Assembly: GCA_043765375.1 (NCBI GenBank) | Contig: JAYUJH010000028.1 | Span: 1 to 64,000 of the forward strand | DNA length: 64,000 nucleotides | From: JAYUJH01 sp043765375 | Lineage (GTDB): Bacteria > Pseudomonadota > Alphaproteobacteria > Rickettsiales > UBA998 | Direction: 5' to 3' | Shown: positions 7,976 to 16,002 of the stretch, in pieces | How positions within the stretch are numbered: the stretch's first letter is position 1 | Layout: every line of letters begins with the position of its first letter | The notes under the pieces: generated by a model | Databases searched by the model: none | Told to the model about the DNA's origin: nothing | Seen by the model: the letters and a program-made list of their open reading frames with translations, nothing else | Position numbers and translations under genes: made by a program

Positions 7976-9525
7976 AAAACAATAATATAATCATCTTTGA
8001 TACAACCCTCCGTGATGGGGAGCAATCGCCGGGAATGTCCATGACACGGGAGGAGAAACTCTTGGTGGCTGAGGTGTTGGATACCATGCAGGTTGACGTG
8101 ATTGAAGCGGGTTTCGCTATGGCTAGCGATGGCGATTTTGCCTCCGTTAAAGCAATCGCTGAAATGTGCAAACGGGCGGTGGTATGTTCGCTCGCACGGG
8201 CGAAAGTGGCGGATATTGAACGGGCGGCGGAGGCGGTGAAGCCCGCTCGGCGATCACGGATTCATACATTCATTTCAACCAGCGATATTCATTTGAAATA
8301 TCAATTTCGCTTGGAAAAACCCGAAGTGTTGGAGATAATCAAGGATATGGTGGGGTTGGCTCGTAATCATACTGATGATGTTGAATGGTCAGCAATGGAC
8401 GCAACCCGCTCTGATTTAGGCTTTTTATGTCAAGCGGTGGAGGTGGCAATTAATGCGGGCGCAACCACCATTAATTTACCAGACACAGTTGGCTATGGCA
8501 CGCCCGAGGGTATTGCGCATATGTTCAAATATGTGATGAGCAACACGCCAAATGCGGATAAAGCGATATTTTCATTCCATGGGCAAAATGATTTGGGGCT
8601 GGCAACGGCGAACACACTTGCCGCATTGCAAGCGGGCGCACGTCAGGCGGAACTCACTATTAACGGAATTGGTGAGCGGGCAGGGAATACTTCACTGGAA
8701 GAAGTGGTGATGGCACTCAAAACCCGCAAAGACCATTATGGTTTAGAGTGCGGGATTATAACTGAGCATATCATGCGGGCATCACGGCTGGTGCAATCTG
8801 TAACGGGGCAAGCGGTGCAGGTGAACAAGGCGATTGTGGGAGCAAACGCATTTGCACATGAGTCGGGTATTCATCAAGATGGTATGTTGAAACATGCTGG
8901 AACTTATGAGATTATGACGCCTGAATCAGTTGGTTTGACGCATTCAAACTTAGTGATGGGCAAGCATTCGGGGCGGGCGGCATTTAAGAATAAGCTCGCA
9001 GAATTAGGCATAACGCTTGGTGACAATGCGGTGGAAGATGCGTTCGCTCGGTTCAAAACTTTGGCGGATAAGAAAAAAGAAATATATGATGAGGATTTGT
9101 TAGCGTTACTTGGTAAAGATGGATATGATGAAGGCGGGGTTGCGCAATCGCAATTATCGCTGGTTTCAATGCAGGTGCAATGTGGAACAACGGGAGTGCA
9201 GCAAGTGGTGCTGGAGTTGAATATTGCGGGCAAAATCAAGCATATTATCCAAGATGGTAATGGGCCTGTTGATGCAATATTTAAGGCGATACAAGCACTT
9301 GTGCCAGAGGCAGCAACGGCGGAATTGCAGCTCTATCAAGTGCAAGCGGTGACGGCGGGGACTGATGCGCAAGCGGAGGTGACAGTGCGGTTGCGAGTTG
9401 GCGACACCATCATCAACGGACATGGTGCTGATGTTGACACGCTGGTTGCAAGTGCCAATGCTTATCTGGATAGCCTGCGCAAGGTGGAAGGTTTGCGTTT
9501 AAGGCGTGATAATTTAATGGAGTGA
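7972..9525 (+). CDS. leuA: 2-isopropylmalate synthase
   Basis: Condenses acetyl-CoA with 2-ketoisovalerate in the first committed step of leucine synthesis. The 517 residues show the catalytic TIM barrel (DTTLRDGEQSPGMSM; SFHGQNDLGLATANT; AFAHESGIHQDGMLKH) and a C-terminal LeuA regulatory domain (from about residue 375) that normally mediates leucine feedback. The ATG overlaps the stop of the PLD-type gene by 4 nt, so its translation may be coupled to that gene. A close, strong Shine-Dalgarno is lacking. Confidence 0.97.
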   Translation: MKNNNIIIFDTTLRDGEQSPGMSMTREEKLLVAEVLDTMQVDVIEAGFAMASDGDFASVKAIAEMCKRAVVCSLARAKVADIERAAEAVKPARRSRIHTFISTSDIHLKYQFRLEKPEVLEIIKDMVGLARNHTDDVEWSAMDATRSDLGFLCQAVEVAINAGATTINLPDTVGYGTPEGIAHMFKYVMSNTPNADKAIFSFHGQNDLGLATANTLAALQAGARQAELTINGIGERAGNTSLEEVVMALKTRKDHYGLECGIITEHIMRASRLVQSVTGQAVQVNKAIVGANAFAHESGIHQDGMLKHAGTYEIMTPESVGLTHSNLVMGKHSGRAAFKNKLAELGITLGDNAVEDAFARFKTLADKKKEIYDEDLLALLGKDGYDEGGVAQSQLSLVSMQVQCGTTGVQQVVLELNIAGKIKHIIQDGNGPVDAIFKAIQALVPEAATAELQLYQVQAVTAGTDAQAEVTVRLRVGDTIINGHGADVDTLVASANAYLDSLRKVEGLRLRRDNLME

Positions 9526-9556
9526 TTTATGAGATGGAGTGATTTTTGGTTGTAAT

Positions 9557-9578
9557 TCGCTTAGATTATAATCTGCGA
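9557..9578. terminator. Possible hairpin terminator between convergent genes
   Basis: TCGC-tt-AGAT-TATA-ATCT-GCGA lies between the convergent stops of leuA and the IalB-family gene. The T-run after it is weak on both strands, so termination is only a suggestion. Confidence 0.3.
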
Positions 9579-9579
9579 T

Positions 9580-10119
9580 TTACTTACACAATTCTTTCAT
9601 TTTGCGGTAAGCACTGGTGAAGCCACTAAGTGAATAAGCATCGTTTGAATCACTGCCAAGCCGTGAAAATCCTTTCGCACTCATGATTGTTCCATTCATC
9701 ATGGCGGAGATTAATGCTTTGTCAGTTGCGGAATCTTTCGCCCATGCTCTATCATTTTCAGCGAATAATGCGGTTACTTTGCCATCAATATTTAGTGATA
9801 CATCAACTGCTTGCTTATACGGGTAGCCAGATGATATACTAAACTCGTCACCACCGCCACGATGGGTCACCATGGCGAATGGTTCGCCTCGTTTTTTGAA
9901 TGTGCCTGATGAATTGGTTGGAATTGAGGCGATATAGCAAGTTTTGCCTTGTTTTGCTTCGGCATTTAGAGTGAATACTCGCCATTGCCCCGCCGTGAAG
10001 TTTAATGTTTGTGCGTTAGCGGTCTTCGTGGTTGCGATAGTCACAAATGCGCATAAAATGACAATATTTAACAAAAAGATGATGCTTAACAAAAACTTAC
10101 TCATATTATATTTATTCAT
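9580..10119 (-). CDS. Invasion-associated locus B (IalB) family exported protein
   Basis: The signal peptide (residues 1-36, ending TANAQ) is followed by an IalB-type domain: CYIASIPTNSSG, KKRGEPFAMVTHR, SGYPYKQAVDVSLNIDG, then DKALISAMMNGTIMSAKG and YSLSGFTSAYRKM. The family is periplasmic and common in Alphaproteobacteria. It is named after a Bartonella locus, but most members occur in non-pathogens and have no proven biochemical role. Convergent with leuA. Confidence 0.9.
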   Translation of the reverse strand: MNKYNMSKFLLSIIFLLNIVILCAFVTIATTKTANAQTLNFTAGQWRVFTLNAEAKQGKTCYIASIPTNSSGTFKKRGEPFAMVTHRGGGDEFSISSGYPYKQAVDVSLNIDGKVTALFAENDRAWAKDSATDKALISAMMNGTIMSAKGFSRLGSDSNDAYSLSGFTSAYRKMKELCK

Positions 10120-10173
10120 AATATATTGCTACTTCCCAATTTTTATAATAATTCATACAATAAATACATTAAT

Positions 10174-10350
10174 TTAACTTGATAATGCAAGGTTTTTTCG
10201 CAAATGTTTAAGGGTTTTTCTCGCTTTATTATGCGCAAATAATGTGGCAATTAACAACCATATTAGTGCTAAAAAACACAATCCATATGCGCCATAAATA
10301 AACGGGGTTGATTGTGCCGTGCTGATATATCCTTGCATGAATTGTTTCAT
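10174..10350 (-). CDS. ccmD: CcmD-like heme exporter small subunit
   Basis: A 58-residue ORF with one transmembrane helix. It reads MKQFMQGYISTAQS, then PFIYGAYGLCFLALIWLLIA, then a basic tail HNKARKTLKHLRKN. The Y-x-x-x-AYG-L pattern before the helix and the Arg/Lys-rich cytoplasmic tail match CcmD, which helps release CcmE from the CcmABC heme exporter during cytochrome c maturation. ccmABC are not adjacent. The identification rests on a short sequence. There is no clear ribosome-binding site. Confidence 0.65.
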   Translation of the reverse strand: MKQFMQGYISTAQSTPFIYGAYGLCFLALIWLLIATLFAHNKARKTLKHLRKNLALSS

Positions 10351-10498
10351 ATTACATGATTATATCAATTGCAATATATAATATGTGCATAGTTTATCAT
10401 ATTAATATTGATAGCAGCCTCTGCTGGTGTGGTCATCACGCTGAAACGAAAATATGAATTAATTTTACTATAACCCAATATTCTGTTATGGAATATTA

Positions 10499-11284
10499 AT
10501 GGATTATGTAGATTTATTGTTAATCATCACTTCATTTTTTGCGGGTGCGTTAAATGCGGTTGCTGGTGGTGGGTCTTTTTTCACTTTTCCCGTGTTAATT
10601 CTCGCTGGAGTTGCGCCAATTTCCGCTAATGCAACCTGCACTATTGTGCTATGGCCTGCCTCCATCACTAGCATTATTGCATTTCGTGAGAAGTTGCGGG
10701 GCAATTTGCATTATCTGCCCAAAATGTCAGTAATTGGCTTGATTGGTGGGTTGGCGGGCGCACGCACTTTGCTACATATAAATGAGCATGATTTTTCTAA
10801 CATGGTGCCGTGGTTATTATTAATTGCAACCGTGATTTTTGTGTTTGGTAAAAAAATTGCAGCTAAAGTGCATGTTCTAGGGCAGAAACATCATCGCTTC
10901 AAAGCTGTGCGTTCGTGGGTTGCGGTGTTGCTGTTTGCAATAACCGCTTTTTATGGTGGGTTTTTCGGTGCAGGAATTGGAATATTAACTTTGGCGGTGC
11001 TTTATATTTTGGGAATGGAAGATATTCACGAAATGAACGCACTCAAGGCAATGCTGGTGGTGGTTATTAACTCGGCGGCGTTTTTCACTTTTATATTTGC
11101 ATCAGTTAATCATGATTTGTTGATTAGTTGGGAACGGGTTATGCCAATGACATTTGCGGCGATTATTGGCAGTTATGCTGGGGCGAAATGTTCAATGAGA
11201 GTGTCGCAAGAAGTGATACGCCGTTTGGTGATATGTGTTGCAACCGCTACCACGATTTATTTTATGTATAGGCAATATGGGTAA
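10499..11284 (+). CDS. TauE/SafE family membrane transporter
   Basis: A 261-residue integral membrane protein with about 8 hydrophobic segments. It has the TauE/SafE (DUF81) features AGALNAVAGGGSFFTFP near the N-terminus and the internal repeat GGFFGAGIGIL around residue 160. Members are proposed to export sulfite, sulfonates or other small anions; the substrate here is unknown. Its stop codon abuts that of the convergent RimK-type gene. Confidence 0.9.
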   Translation: MDYVDLLLIITSFFAGALNAVAGGGSFFTFPVLILAGVAPISANATCTIVLWPASITSIIAFREKLRGNLHYLPKMSVIGLIGGLAGARTLLHINEHDFSNMVPWLLLIATVIFVFGKKIAAKVHVLGQKHHRFKAVRSWVAVLLFAITAFYGGFFGAGIGILTLAVLYILGMEDIHEMNALKAMLVVVINSAAFFTFIFASVNHDLLISWERVMPMTFAAIIGSYAGAKCSMRVSQEVIRRLVICVATATTIYFMYRQYG

Positions 11285-12685
11285 TTACGCCTCAATTTGT
11301 GCGACAAGTTCAGCATTTTCATTTGAGATAACTTGTTTTTCAATGGATTCAATCATCATTCCTGCAATATCTTTGCCCGTGATTTGTTCAATCCCTTCTA
11401 ACCCTGGGGAGGAATTAATTTCCAACACTCGGGGACCATGTTTTGAGCGAATAATATCCACCCCAGATACTTGCAACCCCATGGCTTTTGCTGCCTGAAG
11501 GGCAATTTTGCGTTCCTCTGGTGTGATGCGAACTGTGCTTGCTGTGCCGCCTAAATGCAAATTAGCTCGGAACTCTCCCGCTGCTGCTGTGCGTTGAATT
11601 GCGCCAACAACTTTACCATCAATCACAAAGCAACGAATATCCTTGCCTTCCGCTTCCTTGACAAACTCTTGCACTAAAATATTTGCATCTAGGCTTTTGA
11701 ATGCGTTAATAACACTCTCCGCTGCTTTAGTTGTTTCCGCTAGCACTACGCCCTTGCCTTGCGTGCCTTCCAACAATTTAATCACTAATGGCGCACCCCC
11801 AACCATACGAATAATCTCGGAGGTTTCCATCGGTGAATGAGCAAATCCCGTGATTGGCATGGGTATCCCTCGCTTGGAGAGTAATTGGAGTGAGCATAAT
11901 TTATCACGAGAGCGGCTGATTGAGGCAGCATCATTCAAGCAAAAAGTTCCAGTTGAGGCAAATTGGCGAGTTAATGCGCAACCGTAAAATGTTACAGACG
12001 GCTTAATGCGTGGAATTATTGCATCAATATCAGTTAGCACCTCCCCCCCACGATAATGGATTTCAGGGCGCAAGCTGCTTATGTTCATATAGCAATGCTG
12101 AATATTGACAAAGCGGATATTATGTCCTCTATCTTCTCCCGCTTCAATCAAGCGTTTGTTGGAATAAAGCTTTGGGTTGCTAGCGAGCAAAATAATGTTC
12201 AATGATTTATTAGCGAGGCTTGGTTTAGCATACAGATTCTCAACATCACCCAATGCTACATCACCCAAACACATGGAGGAATCAGGGTCAATCAAAATAC
12301 GGCTGGTCATCGCTTCACGCCCCAACAACATACGGTAACCCATAGCATCACGATTGGTGAGAGTGACTTCAATCTCCCATGTTTCATTCGCCAATGTTAG
12401 CGGTGTTTTAATGACATAGCGTTTTTCACAATCTCCGTTGGAACTGCGCACTTCACGGCGATCAATCACAATGGCTTGGCAGCTTTGCACTACTTTTCGG
12501 TTATTTTGCATTGGGTGAATATCAAATGTGACAATCTGCTCCCCATCATTTTCATGAGTGCGAATATTGAAAGCATGGAGTGCAGAAGTTTTTGCACCAG
12601 AATCAACGCGGGCTTTAATCGCTTGCAATCCTAGCTCGGGCAGGCAGCACCATTCTTGTTTGCCGATGATGATTTTGTTATTCAT
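11285..12685 (-). CDS. Fused retropepsin-like Zn-protease / RimK ATP-grasp ligase
   Basis: Two domains in one 466-residue chain. Residues 1-140 match the ATP-dependent zinc protease (PF05618) group with an aspartic-type motif ARVDSGAKTSALHA and MLLGREAMTSRILID. Residues about 160-455 are a RimK-type ATP-grasp ligase (RSRDKLCSLQLLSKRGIPMP; APLVIKLLEGTQGKGVVLAE; VSGVDIIRSKHGPRVLEINS). RimK adds glutamate to ribosomal protein S6. The fusion couples a putative processing protease to a peptide ligase and is seen in some proteobacteria. The exact target is an inference. Confidence 0.9.
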   Translation of the reverse strand: MNNKIIIGKQEWCCLPELGLQAIKARVDSGAKTSALHAFNIRTHENDGEQIVTFDIHPMQNNRKVVQSCQAIVIDRREVRSSNGDCEKRYVIKTPLTLANETWEIEVTLTNRDAMGYRMLLGREAMTSRILIDPDSSMCLGDVALGDVENLYAKPSLANKSLNIILLASNPKLYSNKRLIEAGEDRGHNIRFVNIQHCYMNISSLRPEIHYRGGEVLTDIDAIIPRIKPSVTFYGCALTRQFASTGTFCLNDAASISRSRDKLCSLQLLSKRGIPMPITGFAHSPMETSEIIRMVGGAPLVIKLLEGTQGKGVVLAETTKAAESVINAFKSLDANILVQEFVKEAEGKDIRCFVIDGKVVGAIQRTAAAGEFRANLHLGGTASTVRITPEERKIALQAAKAMGLQVSGVDIIRSKHGPRVLEINSSPGLEGIEQITGKDIAGMMIESIEKQVISNENAELVAQIEA

Positions 12686-12850
12686 ATTATGTTACCTATA
12701 TATACAGTGATGGTATCGTGATGGTCGTAATTTATTGTGATGCAAAAAATCTCATCACTGATAACAATATTTTACACGCTCATGCAACAAATAAAAAAAT
12801 CAGGCAAGAGATGAAAATATTTCGCTTTTGTCTTGAGTATTCTATAAAAG

Positions 12851-12879
12851 TTGCAATCCGAAGTTCATTATGATATATT
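12851..12879 (+). promoter_or_regulatory. Predicted promoter for leaderless DUF1640 gene
   Basis: TTGCAA (12851-12856), 17-bp spacer, TATATT (12874-12879) preceded by TGA (extended -10 like). The ATG at 12886 begins 6 nt after the -10, so transcription would start at or next to the start codon. No Shine-Dalgarno is present. Confidence 0.6.
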
Positions 12880-12885
12880 ATTTAT

Positions 12886-13332
12886 ATGACTGCTTCAACA
12901 TTTGATACATTTCCCGCTGATAAATCACCGTTTGATAACTCAAAACTTGATGTGGCGCAATTTGATACACTAAAGCATGTTAAGCGGTTGGAGAGTGCAG
13001 GCTTCACCCGTGAACAAGCGGAGTTGCAAACCGAAATTGCGGCAGAAGGCTTGCGTGCAACAATGCAACATTATGCAACAACTGCCGAGGTTACTCAGTT
13101 CAAATCAGAAATGAAAGGCGATTTTCAGGCGTTGCGTGTAGATTTTCAGGAATTAAAACATCAAATGGAGTTGATGGAGAAAAATGTTGATAATAAAATA
13201 AGTAGTCTTGAAAATAGAATGCAAAAAGAACTTGCTCCTATTCGCACACAAATGGCGGTTATAATGTGGACGCAGGTCTTGATTGTGTTGACGGTGGTTG
13301 TTCCAGCCGTTAAGCAATTTTTGGGATTATAG
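12886..13332 (+). CDS. DUF1640-family coiled-coil membrane protein
   Basis: The 148-residue protein has a conserved opening (FDTLKHVKRLESAGFTREQAE), a long coiled coil (about residues 60-125) and one C-terminal transmembrane helix (VIMWTQVLIVLTVVVPAV). It resembles DUF1640 proteins, related to mitochondrial MCUR1/CCDC90. A shorter paralogue lies at 57576-57896 with the same layout. It is probably inner-membrane anchored with the coiled coil in the cytoplasm. Function unknown. Confidence 0.8.
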   Translation: MTASTFDTFPADKSPFDNSKLDVAQFDTLKHVKRLESAGFTREQAELQTEIAAEGLRATMQHYATTAEVTQFKSEMKGDFQALRVDFQELKHQMELMEKNVDNKISSLENRMQKELAPIRTQMAVIMWTQVLIVLTVVVPAVKQFLGL

Positions 13333-13374
13333 GTTTGTGATTGCAGAGTTGCGATTAACATAAAATAATCGCCT

Positions 13375-13403
13375 TGTCATACCAGTGCAGGCTGATATCC
13401 AAT
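13375..13403 (+). repeat. Dispersed AGGCTGGTATCCA-type repeat
   Basis: TTGTCATACCAGTGCAGGCT followed by GATATCCAA. It is a degenerate palindrome (ACCAG ... CTGAT) related to copies near 26500, 27085 and 48390. It lies in the gene-free stretch 13333-13931. Confidence 0.55.
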
Positions 13404-13440
13404 TTAGGGTAGCATTTTAGTGGTAATTACTTTTTAATTG

Positions 13441-13506
13441 TATAGTGCTTTTACCCTAATTTGCAAAAGCCAATCAAATTGGCAATTCAAATTAGGAAGC
13501 ACTATA
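13441..13506. repeat. Nested hairpin with TATAGTGC/GCACTATA ends
   Basis: Outer arms are TATAGTGC (13441-13448) and GCACTATA (13499-13506). Inner arms CCTAATTTG/CAAATTAGG and CCAAT/ATTGG nest around a 3-nt loop. The outer arms equal those of the hairpin at 35-98 while the interior is unrelated. Confidence 0.75.
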
Positions 13507-13675
13507 ACGTAAAATAAAACTTATATACTCATTACGTTTTAATATAAAAATACTTTGCAAAAATATTGAAAATATGGTTTGTGTTTGGTTCATAAAAATT
13601 AATATAATCGTTTTTGCTAAAATTACTCACCTAAACCACCCACCTAAACCATTAACTCAAAATAAATAGCTATCC

Positions 13676-13709
13676 AAATCAAACTTCCACTTAAATCAAA
13701 CTTCCACTT
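13676..13709. repeat. 17-bp direct repeat upstream of ftsZ
   Basis: AAATCAAACTTCCACTT occurs twice in perfect tandem. The surrounding 13510-13930 is very AT-rich with further short repeats (CCTAAACCA), and I see no gene. It probably contains the ftsZ promoter region, which I could not fix with confidence. Confidence 0.7.
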
Positions 13710-13931
13710 GAATTAAATATCCATTAAAATTACATAATATTTATTATAATTATGTAATGTGCATTGCAACATGAGAAAATAATGGTTATGATTGTGAAAA
13801 TATATGATTATGAAAATAACTAGTTACTTAACAAAATAAATTACTCAACAAAATAAAAATAATAGTTGCGGCGCAAATCCACAGCGCAAATTATGAAACT
13901 AAAATATAAACCACAAGGAGCAACCAGCATC

Positions 13932-15719
13932 ATGACTCTCAACCTTCACTTGCCAACTCAAGACAGAACTTTGCGTCCAAACATCACCGTTGTTGGAGTT
14001 GGTGGAGCGGGTGGAAATGCCGTTAATAATATGATTTCAGCTGCACTTGAAGGAGTGCAATTTGTGGTAGCAAATACTGATGCGCAGGCGTTGGAAGGTG
14101 CATTGACTGAGCGAGTTATTCAGCTTGGGCGCAATCTTACTCAAGGGCTGGGTGCTGGTGCAACCCCAGAGATTGGGCAAATGGCAGCCGAGGAGGCGGC
14201 GGAAGAGATTATGAATTGCATCGCAGGCAGCCATATGGTGTTCATCACCGCTGGAATGGGCGGTGGCACTGGCACTGGAGCAGCACCCGTGGTGGCACGC
14301 ATGGCACGAGAGCAAGGAATGTTGACGGTTGGGGTGGTGACAAAGCCATTTCAGTTTGAGGGCGGAAAGCGTATGAAAACGGCGGAAGCTGGATTATTGG
14401 AGTTGCAAAAATATGTTGATACGTTAATCGTTATTCCTAACCAAAATCTTTTCAGGATTGCTAATGAAAAAACTACATTCGCTGATGCTTTCAGGCTAGC
14501 TGATGAAGTTTTGCATTCGGGCGTTCGTGGCGTTACTGATTTGATGGTTAAGCCAGGGTTGGTGAACTTGGATTTTGCTGATATTCGCACGGTGATGCAA
14601 GAAATGGGCAAGGCGATGATGGGAACTGGTGAGGCATCTGGCGAAAAACGGGCGATTGAAGCGGCAGAAGCGGCAATCTCCAACCCGCTACTTGATGATG
14701 TTTCATTGAAGGGCGCGCGCGCTGCTTTAATCAACATCACTGGCGGAATGGATATGACGTTATATGAAGTTGATGAGGCTGCAAATCGCATTCGTGAAGA
14801 AATTGATGGTGATGCAAATATCATTTTTGGTTCAACTTTTAGCGAGTCAATGCAAGGCACAATCAGGGTTTCTGTAGTGGCAACGGGTATTGACGCTGCG
14901 GATATGGGTGATAATAATATGGCACGGCAAGAGCCTGCCTCTCGCCCTTTGAGCAAGCCTTCACCTGCGCAACAATCCAATTTCCGCCCAACCTCAGCTT
15001 ATTATGTGGGGCGCAAACCTAGTGCTTCTGCTTCTAATGGTTCGGGCAATAATAACTTAGGTGTAGGTAATTTTGCGGGTGATAATAATGCCCAAGCAAA
15101 TGCTGGCTCTGGTGCGTCTAATTTTCCAACTTCTGCTGCTCCTGGTCTGAGCAATTCCGCTGCATCGCCTTCCAACGCTGCCGCTTCTAGTGCGTCAAGT
15201 TCTAGTGCTAGTTCTAGCGCATTTCGTTCAGAGCCAAGGATTTCCGCTAACCTCGCCAAGCCGTCATTCGCTAATCCATCAGATGTTAATCGCAATTTAG
15301 CGGCTCAACAAAAAAGCAGTGTGGGTTATGCTGCGCCCTCGCACGATGAAGTTCGTAACAGTTCACCTCGCAAAGAGGCTAGCAATAATTTCCCCGCCAG
15401 CAATTTTCTTGCAAATCGTGATAAAGTTAGCTCGGAGCAATCACCCAACCAATCATATGGTGAAGTTGGCGTGGATAATGAAAATGCTGGTGCATCAGAA
15501 AATGGTGGCGCATTTAGAATATTAAGCAAAATTGCTGATGTTGGTAGGTCGTTAAATAATGCGGCGCATGCACGCAATGAAAGCATGGCAGTGGGGCGAA
15601 ATATTGAATCTTCGCAACAAAATTATGAACCAGTGCCAGAAGTTTTTGATGATTATCGTGAGCATGAAGAGGGCAATCAATATGATATACCCGCTTTTTT
15701 ACGGCGCAAAAACTCATAA
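13932..15719 (+). CDS. ftsZ: Cell division protein FtsZ
   Basis: Tubulin-like GTPase that forms the cytokinetic ring. The GTPase domain (residues 1-315) has the tubulin signature GGGTGTGAAPVVA and NTDAQAL. An unusually long disordered linker of about 255 residues rich in Ser, Asn and Ala follows (a Ser/Ala run encoded near 15175-15225), then the C-terminal peptide DIPAFLRRK that binds FtsA and other partners. I choose the ATG at 13932 because AAGGAG lies 11 nt upstream and the N-terminus then fits the family. ftsA and ftsQ are not adjacent. Length 595 residues. Confidence 0.97.
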   Translation: MTLNLHLPTQDRTLRPNITVVGVGGAGGNAVNNMISAALEGVQFVVANTDAQALEGALTERVIQLGRNLTQGLGAGATPEIGQMAAEEAAEEIMNCIAGSHMVFITAGMGGGTGTGAAPVVARMAREQGMLTVGVVTKPFQFEGGKRMKTAEAGLLELQKYVDTLIVIPNQNLFRIANEKTTFADAFRLADEVLHSGVRGVTDLMVKPGLVNLDFADIRTVMQEMGKAMMGTGEASGEKRAIEAAEAAISNPLLDDVSLKGARAALINITGGMDMTLYEVDEAANRIREEIDGDANIIFGSTFSESMQGTIRVSVVATGIDAADMGDNNMARQEPASRPLSKPSPAQQSNFRPTSAYYVGRKPSASASNGSGNNNLGVGNFAGDNNAQANAGSGASNFPTSAAPGLSNSAASPSNAAASSASSSSASSSAFRSEPRISANLAKPSFANPSDVNRNLAAQQKSSVGYAAPSHDEVRNSSPRKEASNNFPASNFLANRDKVSSEQSPNQSYGEVGVDNENAGASENGGAFRILSKIADVGRSLNNAAHARNESMAVGRNIESSQQNYEPVPEVFDDYREHEEGNQYDIPAFLRRKNS

Positions 15720-15732
15720 AATATGTATATTT

Positions 15733-15766
15733 AAGCCATTTTCTTTGATTGGGAAATGGCTTTTTA
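15733..15766 (+). terminator. Intrinsic terminator of ftsZ
   Basis: AAGCCATTT and AAATGGCTT pair around an internal loop and are followed by a T-rich run, 13 nt after the ftsZ stop. Confidence 0.8.
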
Positions 15767-15896
15767 TTTGGCTTTTTTGATGTGCGTTTTTGCCTGTTGA
15801 TTGAGTTGTTGAGGTGATGAAAATGCAAAACTGTTGTTTGAGAGCAACAGTTTTATGTTTTGAGTGAAAAAGAATGGCAAAAAACAGTGTTATTGT

Positions 15897-15925
15897 TTGT
15901 AACTTATCAGTTGATAGCTTATAAA
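15897..15925 (+). promoter_or_regulatory. Predicted porin promoter with palindromic spacer
   Basis: TTGTAA (15897-15902), exactly 17 bp, TATAAA (15920-15925). The spacer holds the inverted repeat TATCA-GT-TGATA (15906-15917), a possible operator. The leader to the porin start is about 70 nt. Confidence 0.55.
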
Positions 15926-16002
15926 TATTTTTAAGGAAGCGCATTTGATTGCGTGACTCATATGTTTAACAATTAAGGTAATGTAGAAATAGGATGAAAA
16001 TC

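Noticed and set aside
12042..12052. G7 tract within the RimK-fusion gene
   Set aside because: Encodes the conserved Gly-Gly-Glu region in frame and is short; no evidence for variation.
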